Source: an uncultured Roseburia sp. (GTDB lineage Bacteria; Bacillota; Clostridia; Lachnospirales; Lachnospiraceae). Taken from it: a stretch of DNA of 64,000 nucleotides. Positions 54,379 to 64,000 of the stretch are shown here, one piece after another. The translations under genes were made by a program, and so were the position numbers. The notes under the pieces are model-generated. The model saw only the letters and a program-made list of their open reading frames with translations, was not told the origin of the DNA and searched no databases. The DNA is taken from positions 1 through 64,000 of the forward strand of contig CAMFYL010000008.1 in NCBI GenBank assembly GCA_946002055.1, given 5' to 3'. How positions within the stretch are numbered: position 1 is the stretch's first letter; every line of letters begins with the position of its first letter.

Positions 54379-55740
54379 ATGCAAGAGACAAAAGTAACAA
54401 GAAACGACATTTTTATCTGTATATTCATAGGTATCAGTTTCCTATGGACAGGAGCATCCTATATAACTTGGTGGCTATATAAACTCACCACCACCTTTTC
54501 CAGTGTGCAATCAGACATCTTATCAGAAGGTGTTGGCTATCTGTTTCAGGTATTGGGAATTATCATATTCTCACTTCTTTTGAAAAAGCACACCTCCCTG
54601 CACAATCATAAGGCTGTACTGCCGATTCTTGTTGTGGGAGATTTTATCTTTTCTCTTATGGCTTTTTTGTGCAATGCACCTTCTATGATTCTGCTCTTTG
54701 GATATCTTATGAATCTATTTCATGGTTTACTGGCTGCCTTTTATTTAACCAAGCTCTCTCTTTATGCCTCTAAGAGACATACCGGGGTTGTCTTTGGTCT
54801 CGGGTACGCCATAGGAAGTATCGGAACCTTTATTCTGTCATCCTTACTTCCCGGCTCTTTAGGCTCTCCATGGATTTTTGCGTTTTATGCCATTCTGGCT
54901 ATTGCTGTGTATTTCATAAATAAAAAGATAGATACCAATACCCCGGAAGATGCCCCTATCTTTTCTGCCCCTCAATTTGGCAAAAGAGAAATCATCTTAG
55001 CCGGTATCATCGTGCTATTGCTGTCTTTTGTAAAGAATATCGGATTTTATTTCCCAACCAGTGATGTGATTACCGGCGCTGTGGATCCTGTGTTTGTTCG
55101 TTGCTTTTACGCCATAGGTCTCATCATTGCCGGTATGATTAACGACAAAAGCAGACGGTATGGTTCCGTCTGCTGTATCTGTGCCCTTGTATTTCCATTT
55201 TTAATTTTAACACTGAATAGCACCCTGACACTGGGTGTTGTTGTCTGGTTGCTGGGATATGTGTTCTTTGGATTCTTTTCTGTATACCGTGTTGTGATTT
55301 TCTCCGATATTTCCAGAAGTTCCGGCAAATATTTGTATCTGGCATGTCTCGGTCTCATGTTTGGTCGCATCGGAGATGCCACCAGTGCTATGGTGGGTGT
55401 ATCCATCAGTAAGCATACCAATACATTGATTTTACTATCCGCTCTTCTGTTTGTTGGCACCATTTTTGTATTCTTTTACTTTTACAACCTTGTATATGTA
55501 AAAGTCATTCCAAGTCAGCGCACCCAGGAAGATATCTTTTTAGATTTTCTAAAGGAATATGAGATTTCTCAGAGAGAGACAGAAGTGTTGCGAAAATTGC
55601 TAAGTGGTGCAACCAATTCTGAGATTGCAGAACAGCTATTCATTTCAGAAAGTACCGTAAAGTTTCATGTGAGAAATATATTAAAGAAAACGGATTGCAG
55701 TAATCGCGGAGAGTTGATGAAGTTGTATCAACATAAATAA
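54379..55740 (+). CDS. Membrane-anchored LuxR-type regulator with MFS-like sensor domain
   Basis: A 453-residue protein: about 12 hydrophobic helices (residues 10-375, transporter-like) joined to a C-terminal LuxR/GerE helix-turn-helix (394-450: ISQRETEVL, TNSEIAEQLFISESTVKFHVRNILKK). It would bind DNA from the membrane and sense a small molecule or membrane state through the transporter-like part. I start at the ATG at 54379 behind GGAGG; an upstream in-frame start exists at 54325. It is divergent from the two secreted-protein genes and probably regulates them. Confidence 0.85.
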   Translation: MQETKVTRNDIFICIFIGISFLWTGASYITWWLYKLTTTFSSVQSDILSEGVGYLFQVLGIIIFSLLLKKHTSLHNHKAVLPILVVGDFIFSLMAFLCNAPSMILLFGYLMNLFHGLLAAFYLTKLSLYASKRHTGVVFGLGYAIGSIGTFILSSLLPGSLGSPWIFAFYAILAIAVYFINKKIDTNTPEDAPIFSAPQFGKREIILAGIIVLLLSFVKNIGFYFPTSDVITGAVDPVFVRCFYAIGLIIAGMINDKSRRYGSVCCICALVFPFLILTLNSTLTLGVVVWLLGYVFFGFFSVYRVVIFSDISRSSGKYLYLACLGLMFGRIGDATSAMVGVSISKHTNTLILLSALLFVGTIFVFFYFYNLVYVKVIPSQRTQEDIFLDFLKEYEISQRETEVLRKLLSGATNSEIAEQLFISESTVKFHVRNILKKTDCSNRGELMKLYQHK

Positions 55741-55755
55741 ACGTTTCTAATGAAA

Positions 55756-55793
55756 GAGCCATTGGTATCCGTCCCCAATGGCTCCTTTCTTTT
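55756..55793. terminator. Bidirectional intrinsic terminator
   Basis: A 10-bp stem (55756-55765 with 55775-55784), 9-base loop and CTTTCTTTT. It lies between the convergent LuxR gene and carB. Confidence 0.82.
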
Positions 55794-58700
55794 AGATATT
55801 TTTCACTTTTGCGATATCTACCAGCGTAAACTCTTCTGTGGCTGATTCCAAGCTGGTTGCCAAAGCGTTTGCTGTATCCATAGCTGTGATACAGTGAACT
55901 CCTGTCTCAATGGCATTTCTTCGAATGAGAAATCCATCTCTTGTCTTATCACCGTGACCCTGTGTTGGAGTGTCAATCACAAGATCAATTTTATGTCCCA
56001 AAATAAGGTCCATCACGTTTGGTGATTCCTGGGTAATCTTGTTTACCCAAAGAGCATCTACGCCACGCTCCTGCAAATACTTGGCTGTACTTCTGGTAGC
56101 GTAAATCTTGTATCCCAGCGCAGCAAATCTCTTTGCCACCTCAACAGCTTCCGGCTTATCCGCATCCTTTACGGTCATGATCATCTGCTTATGTTTTGGA
56201 AGCACAATGCCTGCGCCAAGGAACGCCTTATAAAGAGCCTCATCAAAGGTCTTGGCAATACCTAAGCACTCACCGGTAGACTTCATCTCCGGTCCAAGAG
56301 AAATCTCGGCACCGCGAAGCTTCTCAAAGGAGAATACCGGCATCTTCACTGCCACATACTCCGCCTCCGGCTGTAATCCCGGAGTATATCCCATTCCCTT
56401 TAAGGTATTTCCAATAATCACCTTAGTAGCAAGGTCTACGATTGGAATACCGGTTACCTTACTGATATACGGAACCGTTCTGGAGGAACGAGGATTCACC
56501 TCAATGACATACACTTCTCCATCCATCACAATAAACTGGATATTAATCAAGCCCACAACGTGCAACGCCTTGGCAAGACGTCTCGTATAGTCTGTAATCT
56601 TTTCCTTAATCCCAGGTCCAATGGTATGAGCCGGATATACGGAAATACTGTCTCCGGAATGAACACCGGTGCGCTCAATATGTTCCATAATACCGGGAAT
56701 CAAGATATCTGTACCATCACATACCGCATCCACCTCAATTTCCTTACCCTGCAAATACTTATCTACAAGGATTGGATGATCCTGGGCAATACGGTTGATG
56801 ATTTCCATAAACTCATCCACCTCGTCATCGTTAAAGGCAATCTGCATTCCCTGTCCACCCAAGACATAGGAAGGACGAACCAACACCGGATATCCGATTT
56901 CATTTGCAACCTTTTTTGCTTCTTCTGCGGTAAATACTGTTCCGCCAGATGCTCTCGGAATACCGGTCTCTTCCAGAATCTTGTCAAAGAGTTCTCTGTC
57001 CTCAGCGGCATCTACATCTTCCGCCTTTGTACCTAAGATGGTAACTCCCATCTTCATCAAAGCTTCCGTAAGCTTAATGGCTGTCTGTCCACCAAACTGT
57101 ACAACAGCTCCGTCCGGCTTCTCAAAGCGCACGATATTTTCCACATCTTCCTCTGTAAGCGGTTCAAAGTATAGCTTATCTGCAATGTCAAAGTCCGTAG
57201 AAACCGTCTCAGGATTATTATTTACAATAATGGTTTCGTAGCCTTCCTTAGAAAATGCCCAGGTGCTATGAACGGAACAGTAGTCAAACTCGATACCCTG
57301 ACCGATTCGGATTGGACCGGAACCCAGAACCAATACCTTCTTCTTCGGATTAGTCTCTACCGCCTCATTTTCACTGCCAAAAACAGAATAGTAATAAGGT
57401 GTACTTGCCTCAAACTCAGCAGCACAGGTATCTACCATCTTAAAGCCTGCCACAATATCGTTGGCATAGCGCATATCTCGAATCTCTTCTGTGCTCTTTC
57501 CTGTCAAAGAAGCGATGACATTATCCGGGAACTCAATTCTCTTTGCTTCCTTTAAAAGATCTACCGTAAGTTCATCACTCTTTAAGCGCTGCTCCATCTC
57601 CACCAAGATTGCAATCTTATCAATAAACCAGATATCAATCAATGAAATCTCATGAATATGCTCATAAGATACGCCTCTTCGAAGTGCCTCTGCAATGACA
57701 TAGATTCTTCTATCATCAACAACGTGAAGCTGTTCATCTAACTCTTCATCTGTTAGTTCTGAGAAATCATAACTCATAAGAGAGTCCACGTGCTGTTCCA
57801 AAGAACGAATAGCCTTCATAAGTGCTCCCTCGAAGTTATTACAGATACTCATAACCTCACCGGTGGCCTTCATCTGTGTGGTAAGTGTTCTCTTTGCCGT
57901 GATAAACTTATCAAATGGCAAACGCGGAATCTTAACTACGCAGTAGTCAAGCATTGGCTCGAAGGATGCGTATGTCTTTCCTGTAATGGCATTTGTAATT
58001 TCATCCAAGGTATAACCAAGAGCAATCTTCGCTGCCACCTTGGCAATAGGATAACCGGTTGCCTTAGACGCTAAAGCGGAAGAACGGCTTACACGAGGAT
58101 TTACCTCGATAACGCAATATTCGAATGTCTCCGGATGAAGTGCATACTGCACGTTACATCCACCGGTAATGCCAAGTTCTGAGATAATATTAAGTGCAGA
58201 ACTACGAAGCATCTGATATTCCTTATCACCCAGGGTCTGTGATGGTGCCACAACAATAGAGTCACCCGTATGCACACCTACCGGATCAATATTTTCCATA
58301 TTACAAACGGTGATACAGTTACCTGCTGCATCACGCATTACTTCATACTCGATTTCCTTCCATCCGGCAATGCAACGCTCCACAAGAACTTCGTTGACAC
58401 GGCTAAGGCGTAAACCATTTGAGAGGATATCCACAAGTTCTGTCTCGTTGTGAGCGATTCCACCGCCGCTTCCACCAAGGGTAAAAGCAGGACGAAGGAC
58501 TACCGGATATCCAATGGTATTTGTAAAGCGAATTCCGTCTTCCACATTATTTACCACAGTAGATGCGGCACAAGGCTCGTTAATCTTTTCCATGGTATCC
58601 TTGAAAGCCTGTCGATCCTCTGCCCGAAAGATGGTCTCTGCAGTGGTACCAATCAAACGAACACCGTGCTCTTCTAAGAATCCTGATTCGGCAAGTTCCA

Positions 58701-58998
58701 TGCCTAGGTTAAGACCAGCCTGTCCTCCCAAAGTAGGAAGTACAGAGTCCGGCTTTTCCTTTAAGATAATCTGCTCCAGTACTTTTGCAGTAAGAGGCTC
58801 GATATAAACCTCATCTGCAATCTCTTTGTCTGTCATAATGGTGGCTGGATTAGAGTTTACAAGTACAACCTCAACACCTTCTTCCTTCAAAGAACGACAA
58901 GCCTGTGTTCCTGCGTAATCAAACTCTGCGGCCTGACCAATGACGATTGGACCGGAACCGATGACTAAAACTTTTTTAATACTGAAATCTCTAGGCAT
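55792..58998 (-). CDS. carB: Carbamoyl-phosphate synthase large chain
   Basis: Makes carbamoyl phosphate for pyrimidines and arginine. The 1068-residue protein has two homologous ATP-grasp halves (each starting IKKVLVIGSGPI / KKVLVLGSGPIRIGQG) and a C-terminal MGS-like allosteric domain (about 930-1068). Its ATG shares a base with the carA stop (TAATG), so translation is coupled. The ribosome binding site GGAGGA lies inside carA. Confidence 0.97.
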   Translation of the reverse strand: MPRDFSIKKVLVIGSGPIVIGQAAEFDYAGTQACRSLKEEGVEVVLVNSNPATIMTDKEIADEVYIEPLTAKVLEQIILKEKPDSVLPTLGGQAGLNLGMELAESGFLEEHGVRLIGTTAETIFRAEDRQAFKDTMEKINEPCAASTVVNNVEDGIRFTNTIGYPVVLRPAFTLGGSGGGIAHNETELVDILSNGLRLSRVNEVLVERCIAGWKEIEYEVMRDAAGNCITVCNMENIDPVGVHTGDSIVVAPSQTLGDKEYQMLRSSALNIISELGITGGCNVQYALHPETFEYCVIEVNPRVSRSSALASKATGYPIAKVAAKIALGYTLDEITNAITGKTYASFEPMLDYCVVKIPRLPFDKFITAKRTLTTQMKATGEVMSICNNFEGALMKAIRSLEQHVDSLMSYDFSELTDEELDEQLHVVDDRRIYVIAEALRRGVSYEHIHEISLIDIWFIDKIAILVEMEQRLKSDELTVDLLKEAKRIEFPDNVIASLTGKSTEEIRDMRYANDIVAGFKMVDTCAAEFEASTPYYYSVFGSENEAVETNPKKKVLVLGSGPIRIGQGIEFDYCSVHSTWAFSKEGYETIIVNNNPETVSTDFDIADKLYFEPLTEEDVENIVRFEKPDGAVVQFGGQTAIKLTEALMKMGVTILGTKAEDVDAAEDRELFDKILEETGIPRASGGTVFTAEEAKKVANEIGYPVLVRPSYVLGGQGMQIAFNDDEVDEFMEIINRIAQDHPILVDKYLQGKEIEVDAVCDGTDILIPGIMEHIERTGVHSGDSISVYPAHTIGPGIKEKITDYTRRLAKALHVVGLINIQFIVMDGEVYVIEVNPRSSRTVPYISKVTGIPIVDLATKVIIGNTLKGMGYTPGLQPEAEYVAVKMPVFSFEKLRGAEISLGPEMKSTGECLGIAKTFDEALYKAFLGAGIVLPKHKQMIMTVKDADKPEAVEVAKRFAALGYKIYATRSTAKYLQERGVDALWVNKITQESPNVMDLILGHKIDLVIDTPTQGHGDKTRDGFLIRRNAIETGVHCITAMDTANALATSLESATEEFTLVDIAKVKNI

Positions 58999-60140
58999 TA
59001 CTCTGTTCCTCCCATCATTGAAATAAATCTATCAAACAAATATCCGCTATCCAGTGGTCCCGGGCAGGCTTCCGGATGGAACTGCACCGTAAAAATATTC
59101 TTTCCTACATACTTCAGTCCTTCGTTGGTTCCGTCATTTACGTTGGTAAAGGCAGGAACTGCAACCTTAGGATCAAGATGATTGGTATCTACAACATAAC
59201 CGTGATTCTGCGAAGAAATATATACTCGACCTGTTTCCAAGTCCTTCACCGGGTGATTGCCACCGCGATGGCCGTATTTTAACTTATGGGTTGGCACACC
59301 GTTGGCAAGAGCCATCAACTGATGTCCAAGACAAATGGCAAAGATTGGCACATCGGAAGCATATAACTTCTTAATCTCTTCAATGATTTCCACATTAGTC
59401 TCAGGATCTCCTGGGCCGTTTGATAACATAATGCCATCCGGATTGCTCTCTAAAATTTCCTCAGCAGATGTGCGAGCCGGATAAATGGTCACCTCACACC
59501 CCCGTCGACTAAGGGAATTGGCGATATTTTGTTTGGCACCAAAGTCCATAAGCGCAACCTTATATGCCTTGTCATAGACTTTGTTGGCTGCTAAGCTTCC
59601 CATCATTCCCTGATTCTCCGGAAGAACTGACTTGGCTTCAAAAGGTTTTAACACCTTCTTTTCTGCGCAGGTAACCTTGGATACCACGTCACCCACTCTA
59701 TATTCTTTCAATCTAGGCAGGATTTCGTCCAAGTCATAATTCTCATTGGTGGTAATCATACCGTTCATAGTTCCCTTATCTCGCAAAATCTTGGTAAGAG
59801 CTCTGGTATCTACACCGGCAATCCCCGGAATATCATTCTCCTTTAAGAAATCTTGAATGGTTCCCTGACAGCGGAAGTTACTTGGAATTCGACTGAGTTC
59901 TCTCACAATATAACCATCTACCCAGGGACGCTCTGATTCCATATCCGGTGTAATACCATAATTACCTATGAGTGGATATGTCATTACAACAGCCTGTCCT
60001 GCATAGGACGGATCTGTTAAGACCTCCAAGTATCCTGTCATGGAAGTGTTAAATACGATTTCGCTTATCACTTCCCGGCTAGATCCTATGCTCTCTCCGG
60101 TAAAGACTGTTCCGTCCTCTAAAATAAGAAACGCTTTCAT
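58998..60140 (-). CDS. carA: Carbamoyl-phosphate synthase small chain
   Basis: The glutaminase subunit. The 380-residue protein has the CarA N-terminal domain (LEDGTVFTGESIG, FNTSMTGYLEVLTDPSYAGQ) and a class I glutaminase domain with the nucleophile cysteine in AICLGHQLMALA and FHPEACPGP. The leader from the promoter to the ATG is about 35 bases, too short for a PyrR attenuator. Confidence 0.97.
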   Translation of the reverse strand: MKAFLILEDGTVFTGESIGSSREVISEIVFNTSMTGYLEVLTDPSYAGQAVVMTYPLIGNYGITPDMESERPWVDGYIVRELSRIPSNFRCQGTIQDFLKENDIPGIAGVDTRALTKILRDKGTMNGMITTNENYDLDEILPRLKEYRVGDVVSKVTCAEKKVLKPFEAKSVLPENQGMMGSLAANKVYDKAYKVALMDFGAKQNIANSLSRRGCEVTIYPARTSAEEILESNPDGIMLSNGPGDPETNVEIIEEIKKLYASDVPIFAICLGHQLMALANGVPTHKLKYGHRGGNHPVKDLETGRVYISSQNHGYVVDTNHLDPKVAVPAFTNVNDGTNEGLKYVGKNIFTVQFHPEACPGPLDSGYLFDRFISMMGGTE

Positions 60141-60179
60141 TTTTTGCCCTGCCTTTCTAAAAAACCCTAAATCTCCAAA

Positions 60180-60208
60180 ATTTTAGCACAACATATAGTC
60201 CTTTGCAA
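60180..60208 (-). promoter_or_regulatory. Promoter of carAB
   Basis: Minus-strand TTGCAA (60203-60208), 17-base spacer and TAAAAT (60180-60185), about 40 bases before the ATG. Confidence 0.65.
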
Positions 60209-60237
60209 TATTTTTCATCAAGGTTTTGTAAGTTTTT

Positions 60238-60278
60238 TTAAAAAGAGCCTTGCGGAAGAATCTTTCCTTCCACAAGGC
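60238..60278 (-). terminator. Intrinsic terminator after purL
   Basis: An 11-bp stem with one mismatch (60247-60258 with 60267-60278), followed on the minus strand by TCTTTTT and more A/T. It separates purL from carAB. Confidence 0.8.
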
Positions 60279-60288
60279 CCCATTGCCT

Positions 60289-63200
60289 TTACTTAAAGTA
60301 TGCAACACCGGACTCGAAAATCTTCATGTCCTGCTCACCATAAATGTTCATAGCAACAGCATCGCCTCTTCTCTCAGAGTGAGCCATCTTACCAAGAACA
60401 CGACCATCAGGGCTGGTGATACCCTCGATCGCCATATAAGAACCGTTAACGTTCCATTCCTCATCCATGGTAGGCTGTCCCGCCTCATTTACATACTGAG
60501 TAGCCACCTGTCCGTTTGCAAACAATTTTTTCAACCACTCATCATTTGCAACGAAACGACCCTCGCCATGAGATGCCGGATTACAATAGGTCTTACCAAG
60601 TTCGGCCTGAGCCAACCATGGTGACTTATTTGATACCACCTTTGTGTAAACCATCTTAGAGATATGACGGTTAATGGTATTGTAGGTAAGTGTAGGTGCA
60701 TCTGCCTGCTGTGTATGAATCTCACCGTATGGCACAAGGCCAAGCTTAATCAAAGCCTGGAAACCATTACAAATACCAAGAGCAAGACCATCTCTGTTAT
60801 TGAGCAAGTCCATAACTGCTTCCTTCATCTTCTCATTTCTAAATGCTGTTGCAAAGAACTTCGCACTTCCCTCCGGTTCATCACCAGCTGAGAATCCACC
60901 TGGGAACATAATCATTTGTGCCTGTGAAATCTCCTTAACGAAGGTATCAACCGAATCGCGGATGTCTGTAGCAGAAAGATTCTTAAACACCTTAACTACC
61001 GGCTCAGCTCCTGCTCTTTCAAACGCCTTCGCACTGTCATACTCACAGTTGGTACCCGGGAATACAGGGATAAATACCTTAGGCTTAGCAACCTTGTTCT
61101 TGCAAACATAGATGTCCTTAGCCTCATATAATCCGGTATCAACCACTGACTTATCCTCAGTGGCTCTTGTTGGGAACACCTTCTCAAGAGGAGTTGTCCA
61201 TGCGGCAATAGCCTCCTCCATTGAAATCTCCATATTCTTGTAGGTAAACTTAGCATCATCGGTAACCTTACCCACAACAACGACGTCTTCCGCCAAACCG
61301 GCAGCTGCCATTGCTTCCTTAACAGCAGCCAAAGTATCTCCGTTTAACTCAGCTACCATAGAACCAACACAATTGCCGAAAAGTTCTTCTTCTGTAACTG
61401 CTGCATCCACTGCAACACCAAGCTTATTACCAAATGCCATCTTAGACACTGCTGCTGCAAAACCATGAGAATCAATAGCGTATGCAGATGCAATGGCCTT
61501 CTTCTGAATCAGAGAATGAATCACGTCATAAAGCTTCATTACCTGATTGTAATCCGGCAAATCAAACTCATCCTTGTGTACATAGAAGAATACTAAATCA
61601 TTACCGGCTTTCTTCAATTCAGGTGTGATGATATCACCTTCCTTAGCCACATCAACAGCAAAGGAAACCAAAGTTGGCGGAACATCAATTTCGTTAAAGG
61701 TTCCTGACATAGAATCCTTACCGCCAATAGATGGCAAACCAAACTTCATCTGTGCCTGGTATGCACCAAGAAGTGCACTAAACGGCTGACTCCAACGCTT
61801 AGGATCTTCTGACATTCTGCGGAAGTACTCCTGGAAGGTGAAACGAATCTTCTTATAATCACCACCTGCTGCAACGATTCTGGCAACAGACTCTAATACT
61901 GCGAAAGATGCACCATGGTATGGACTCCACGCAGAAAGATATGGGTCGAATCCGTAAGACATCATAGTCACGGTATCGCATTTGCCCTCTGCAACCGGAA
62001 GCTTTGCTACCATAGACTGGGTCTCTGTTAACTGATATTTACCACCAAATGGCATGTAAACACTACCGGCGCCGATAGAGCCGTCAAACATCTCTACCAA
62101 GCCCTTCTGCGAGCAGACATTAAGGTCGGAAAGTGTTGTCATCCAAGCCTTTTTCACATCTCCGGCCTCTACTGCTTCCTTAACGCCGGCAACAGCAAAT
62201 TTATCAAAATAGTTGTCATCCTTAGACGGCATCTCTACGCAAACATCTGTCTCCTGATGTGCTCCATTGGTATCAAGGAATGCACGGGATAAGTTAACAA
62301 TCTCTTTTCCTCTCCACTCAAGAACAAGCCTTGGCTCCTCTGTTACTACAGCAACCTCAATAGCCTCTAAGTTTTCTTCTGCTGCATATGCCAAGAACTG
62401 GTTTACATTTTCAGGTGCAACAACAACAGCCATACGCTCCTGAGACTCAGAAATAGCAAGCTCTGTTCCATCTAAGCCGGCATATTTCTTAGGTACCTTA
62501 TCAAGCTGCACACGAAGTCCATCTGCCAACTCACCAATGGCAACCGATACACCGCCGGCACCAAAGTCATTACATTTCTTAATAATGTAACTTACTTCCT
62601 CGCGGCGGAAGAGACGCTGAATCTTACGCTCTGTAGGTGGGTTACCCTTCTGAACCTCAGCACCACAAACAGCAGTAGACTCTGTATTGTGCGCCTTAGA
62701 AGAACCGGTAGCACCACCGATACCGTCACGACCGGTACGTCCGCCAAGAAGAATGATACGATCTCCCGGATCAGAAGTAAGTCTCTGTACCGCACGTCTT
62801 GGTGCAGCACCCATAACGGCACCAATCTCCATTCTCTTAGCCACATAATCCGGATGATATACTTCTTTCACATAACCGGTGGCAAGACCAATCTGGTTAC
62901 CGTAAGAAGAATATCCATGAGCAGCCTCTCGAACAAGCTTCTTCTGTGGAAGCTTACCTTCTATGGTATCCTTCACTGATACGGTAGGATCAGCTGCACC
63001 GGTAACACGCATTGCCTGATATACATAAGTACGTCCTGAAAGTGGATCACGAATGGCTCCACCAAGACATGTGGCAGCGCCACCAAATGGCTCAATTTCT
63101 GTAGGATGGTTGTGTGTCTCGTTCTTAAAGTTCAAAAGCCACTCTTCTGTCTTACCGTCCACTTCTACAGGAACAACGATAGAACAAGCATTAATCTCAT

Positions 63201-64000
63201 CAGACTCCTCCTGATCAGCAAGCTTGCCCTCTGACTTTAACTTCTTCATAGCCATAAGCGCCAAATCCATCAAGCAGACAAACTTATCATCTCTATCTTT
63301 GTATAATACTTTGAAATTATCTAAATAATCATGGTAGGTATCTTCGATTGGTCCGCGGTAGAAGCCATCCTCAAATGTAACATTTTTAAGCTCTGTAGAG
63401 AATGTCGTATGACGACAGTGATCAGACCAGTAAGTGTCAAGCACACGAATCTCCGTCATCGATGGATCTCTCTTCTCATCAGCAGCAAAGTACTTCTGAA
63501 TATGAAGAAAATCCTTAAATGTCATAGCAAGTCCCAAGGAATCATATAATTCTTTGAGCTTGTCCTCCGGCATAGCAGAAAAGCCATCAAATACAATAAC
63601 ATCAGCAGGCTCATCGAAATGATCGGTCAAAGTATCTGGCTTATCCATTCCTGTCTCTCTAGAGTCTACCGGATTGATACAGTGCTTCTTGATGGATGCA
63701 AACTCTTCGTCAGAGAGTTCGCCTTCAATCACATACGTAGTTGCAGAATGAATCACAACCTCCTCGTCTTCCTTCAAAAGACGAACACACTGCTCAGCAG
63801 AATCTGCTCTCTGGTCAAACTGGCCCGGCAAAAACTCAACGCTGAATACACGACCTGTATTCTCGAAGGTCTCCTCATATACGTCATCTACCGGCAATTC
63901 ACAAAAGACCGTCTTCAGCGCCTTCTTATAAATCTCGTCGGAGATATTTTCAATGTCATAGCGAATCAGCACTCTGACACCTGTTACCGTCTTGATGCCA
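60289..64000 (-). CDS. purL: Phosphoribosylformylglycinamidine synthase, single-chain (N-terminus outside window)
   Basis: Converts FGAR to FGAM using ATP and glutamine. About 1236 residues are visible and the frame is still open at the window edge, with VRVLIRYD there matching the family's early segment, so only a short N-terminus is missing. Visible: two PurM-like halves (HPTEIEPFGGAATCLGG, KNETHNHP, GGRTGRDGIGG) and a C-terminal class I glutaminase domain (cysteine in LGICNGFQ, GGFSAGDEPEG, HGEGRF). This single-chain form without separate PurQ and PurS is common in Clostridia. Confidence 0.95.
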   Translation of the reverse strand, partial: GIKTVTGVRVLIRYDIENISDEIYKKALKTVFCELPVDDVYEETFENTGRVFSVEFLPGQFDQRADSAEQCVRLLKEDEEVVIHSATTYVIEGELSDEEFASIKKHCINPVDSRETGMDKPDTLTDHFDEPADVIVFDGFSAMPEDKLKELYDSLGLAMTFKDFLHIQKYFAADEKRDPSMTEIRVLDTYWSDHCRHTTFSTELKNVTFEDGFYRGPIEDTYHDYLDNFKVLYKDRDDKFVCLMDLALMAMKKLKSEGKLADQEESDEINACSIVVPVEVDGKTEEWLLNFKNETHNHPTEIEPFGGAATCLGGAIRDPLSGRTYVYQAMRVTGAADPTVSVKDTIEGKLPQKKLVREAAHGYSSYGNQIGLATGYVKEVYHPDYVAKRMEIGAVMGAAPRRAVQRLTSDPGDRIILLGGRTGRDGIGGATGSSKAHNTESTAVCGAEVQKGNPPTERKIQRLFRREEVSYIIKKCNDFGAGGVSVAIGELADGLRVQLDKVPKKYAGLDGTELAISESQERMAVVVAPENVNQFLAYAAEENLEAIEVAVVTEEPRLVLEWRGKEIVNLSRAFLDTNGAHQETDVCVEMPSKDDNYFDKFAVAGVKEAVEAGDVKKAWMTTLSDLNVCSQKGLVEMFDGSIGAGSVYMPFGGKYQLTETQSMVAKLPVAEGKCDTVTMMSYGFDPYLSAWSPYHGASFAVLESVARIVAAGGDYKKIRFTFQEYFRRMSEDPKRWSQPFSALLGAYQAQMKFGLPSIGGKDSMSGTFNEIDVPPTLVSFAVDVAKEGDIITPELKKAGNDLVFFYVHKDEFDLPDYNQVMKLYDVIHSLIQKKAIASAYAIDSHGFAAAVSKMAFGNKLGVAVDAAVTEEELFGNCVGSMVAELNGDTLAAVKEAMAAAGLAEDVVVVGKVTDDAKFTYKNMEISMEEAIAAWTTPLEKVFPTRATEDKSVVDTGLYEAKDIYVCKNKVAKPKVFIPVFPGTNCEYDSAKAFERAGAEPVVKVFKNLSATDIRDSVDTFVKEISQAQMIMFPGGFSAGDEPEGSAKFFATAFRNEKMKEAVMDLLNNRDGLALGICNGFQALIKLGLVPYGEIHTQQADAPTLTYNTINRHISKMVYTKVVSNKSPWLAQAELGKTYCNPASHGEGRFVANDEWLKKLFANGQVATQYVNEAGQPTMDEEWNVNGSYMAIEGITSPDGRVLGKMAHSERRGDAVAMNIYGEQDMKIFESGVAYFK

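Noticed and set aside
63970-63972. GTG as start of purL
   Set aside because: The frame is open through the window edge and the upstream residues match the family, so the real start lies outside.

Overview
The window looks like the chromosome of a low-to-moderate GC anaerobic Firmicute, most likely a Lachnospiraceae-type Clostridium. This is inferred from gene families, a Cys T-box, sigma-A-type promoters (TTGACA/17 bp/TATAAT variants), AGGAGG ribosome binding sites and Bacillus-like synteny (ispF, cysE, cysS, mrnC, rlmB, sigH-like). No similarity search was possible. Coding density is high and most genes lie on the minus strand. I see no CRISPR array, prophage or insertion sequence.

Layout. 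Positions 1-9156 (minus) form a chemosensory operon read from a good promoter at 9193-9221. It starts with a PAS histidine kinase and a response regulator with a defective HD-GYP domain, then cheR, cheB, cheY, cheA, cheW, a chemoreceptor and a membrane protein cut by the window edge. Positions 9226-13118 hold a sugar-type symporter, an MgtC protein and a YolD-like/DNA polymerase Y pair behind a probable LexA box. Positions 13248-19420 carry a PAP2 phosphatase, a CheC/FliY-like protein, an HD-GYP phosphodiesterase and a hybrid sensor kinase. Positions 19508-22852 are the ribosome rescue and RNA decay block (tmRNA, smpB, rnr, secG). A chemoreceptor gene with an in-frame stop follows at 23109-25160.

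Positions 25246-39309 are central metabolism and housekeeping: gdhA, purB, purC, gpmI, a CapA-like/Sel1 lipoprotein pair, an orphan HPt protein, tpiA, pgk, gap, a PHP phosphatase and mnmA. A candidate small RNA sits at about 38056-38160. Then come a lipid-linked-sugar flippase, an EAL protein, the T-box-controlled cysE-cysS-mrnC-rlmB-sigH operon, ispF, two tRNAs, and the methionine genes metH and a homocysteine methyltransferase/MetF fusion. Positions 51582-55740 look most accessory: two secreted proteins (one with an SPKTG sorting-type tail) divergent from a membrane-anchored LuxR regulator. The right end holds carA, carB and purL, the last cut by the window edge.

How they work together. c-di-GMP turnover (HD-GYP, EAL, degenerate HD-GYP), phosphorelay parts (two kinases, an orphan HPt) and chemotaxis proteins make a dense signalling neighbourhood. 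gap, pgk, tpiA and gpmI cover lower glycolysis. purC, purB, purL and carAB cover nucleotide synthesis. cysE, cysS, metH and metF cover sulfur amino acids. The strongest candidates for something undescribed are the small RNA, the LuxR/surface-protein locus with its promoter palindrome, two further palindromes at promoters of signalling genes, and the altered HD-GYP regulator in the che operon.
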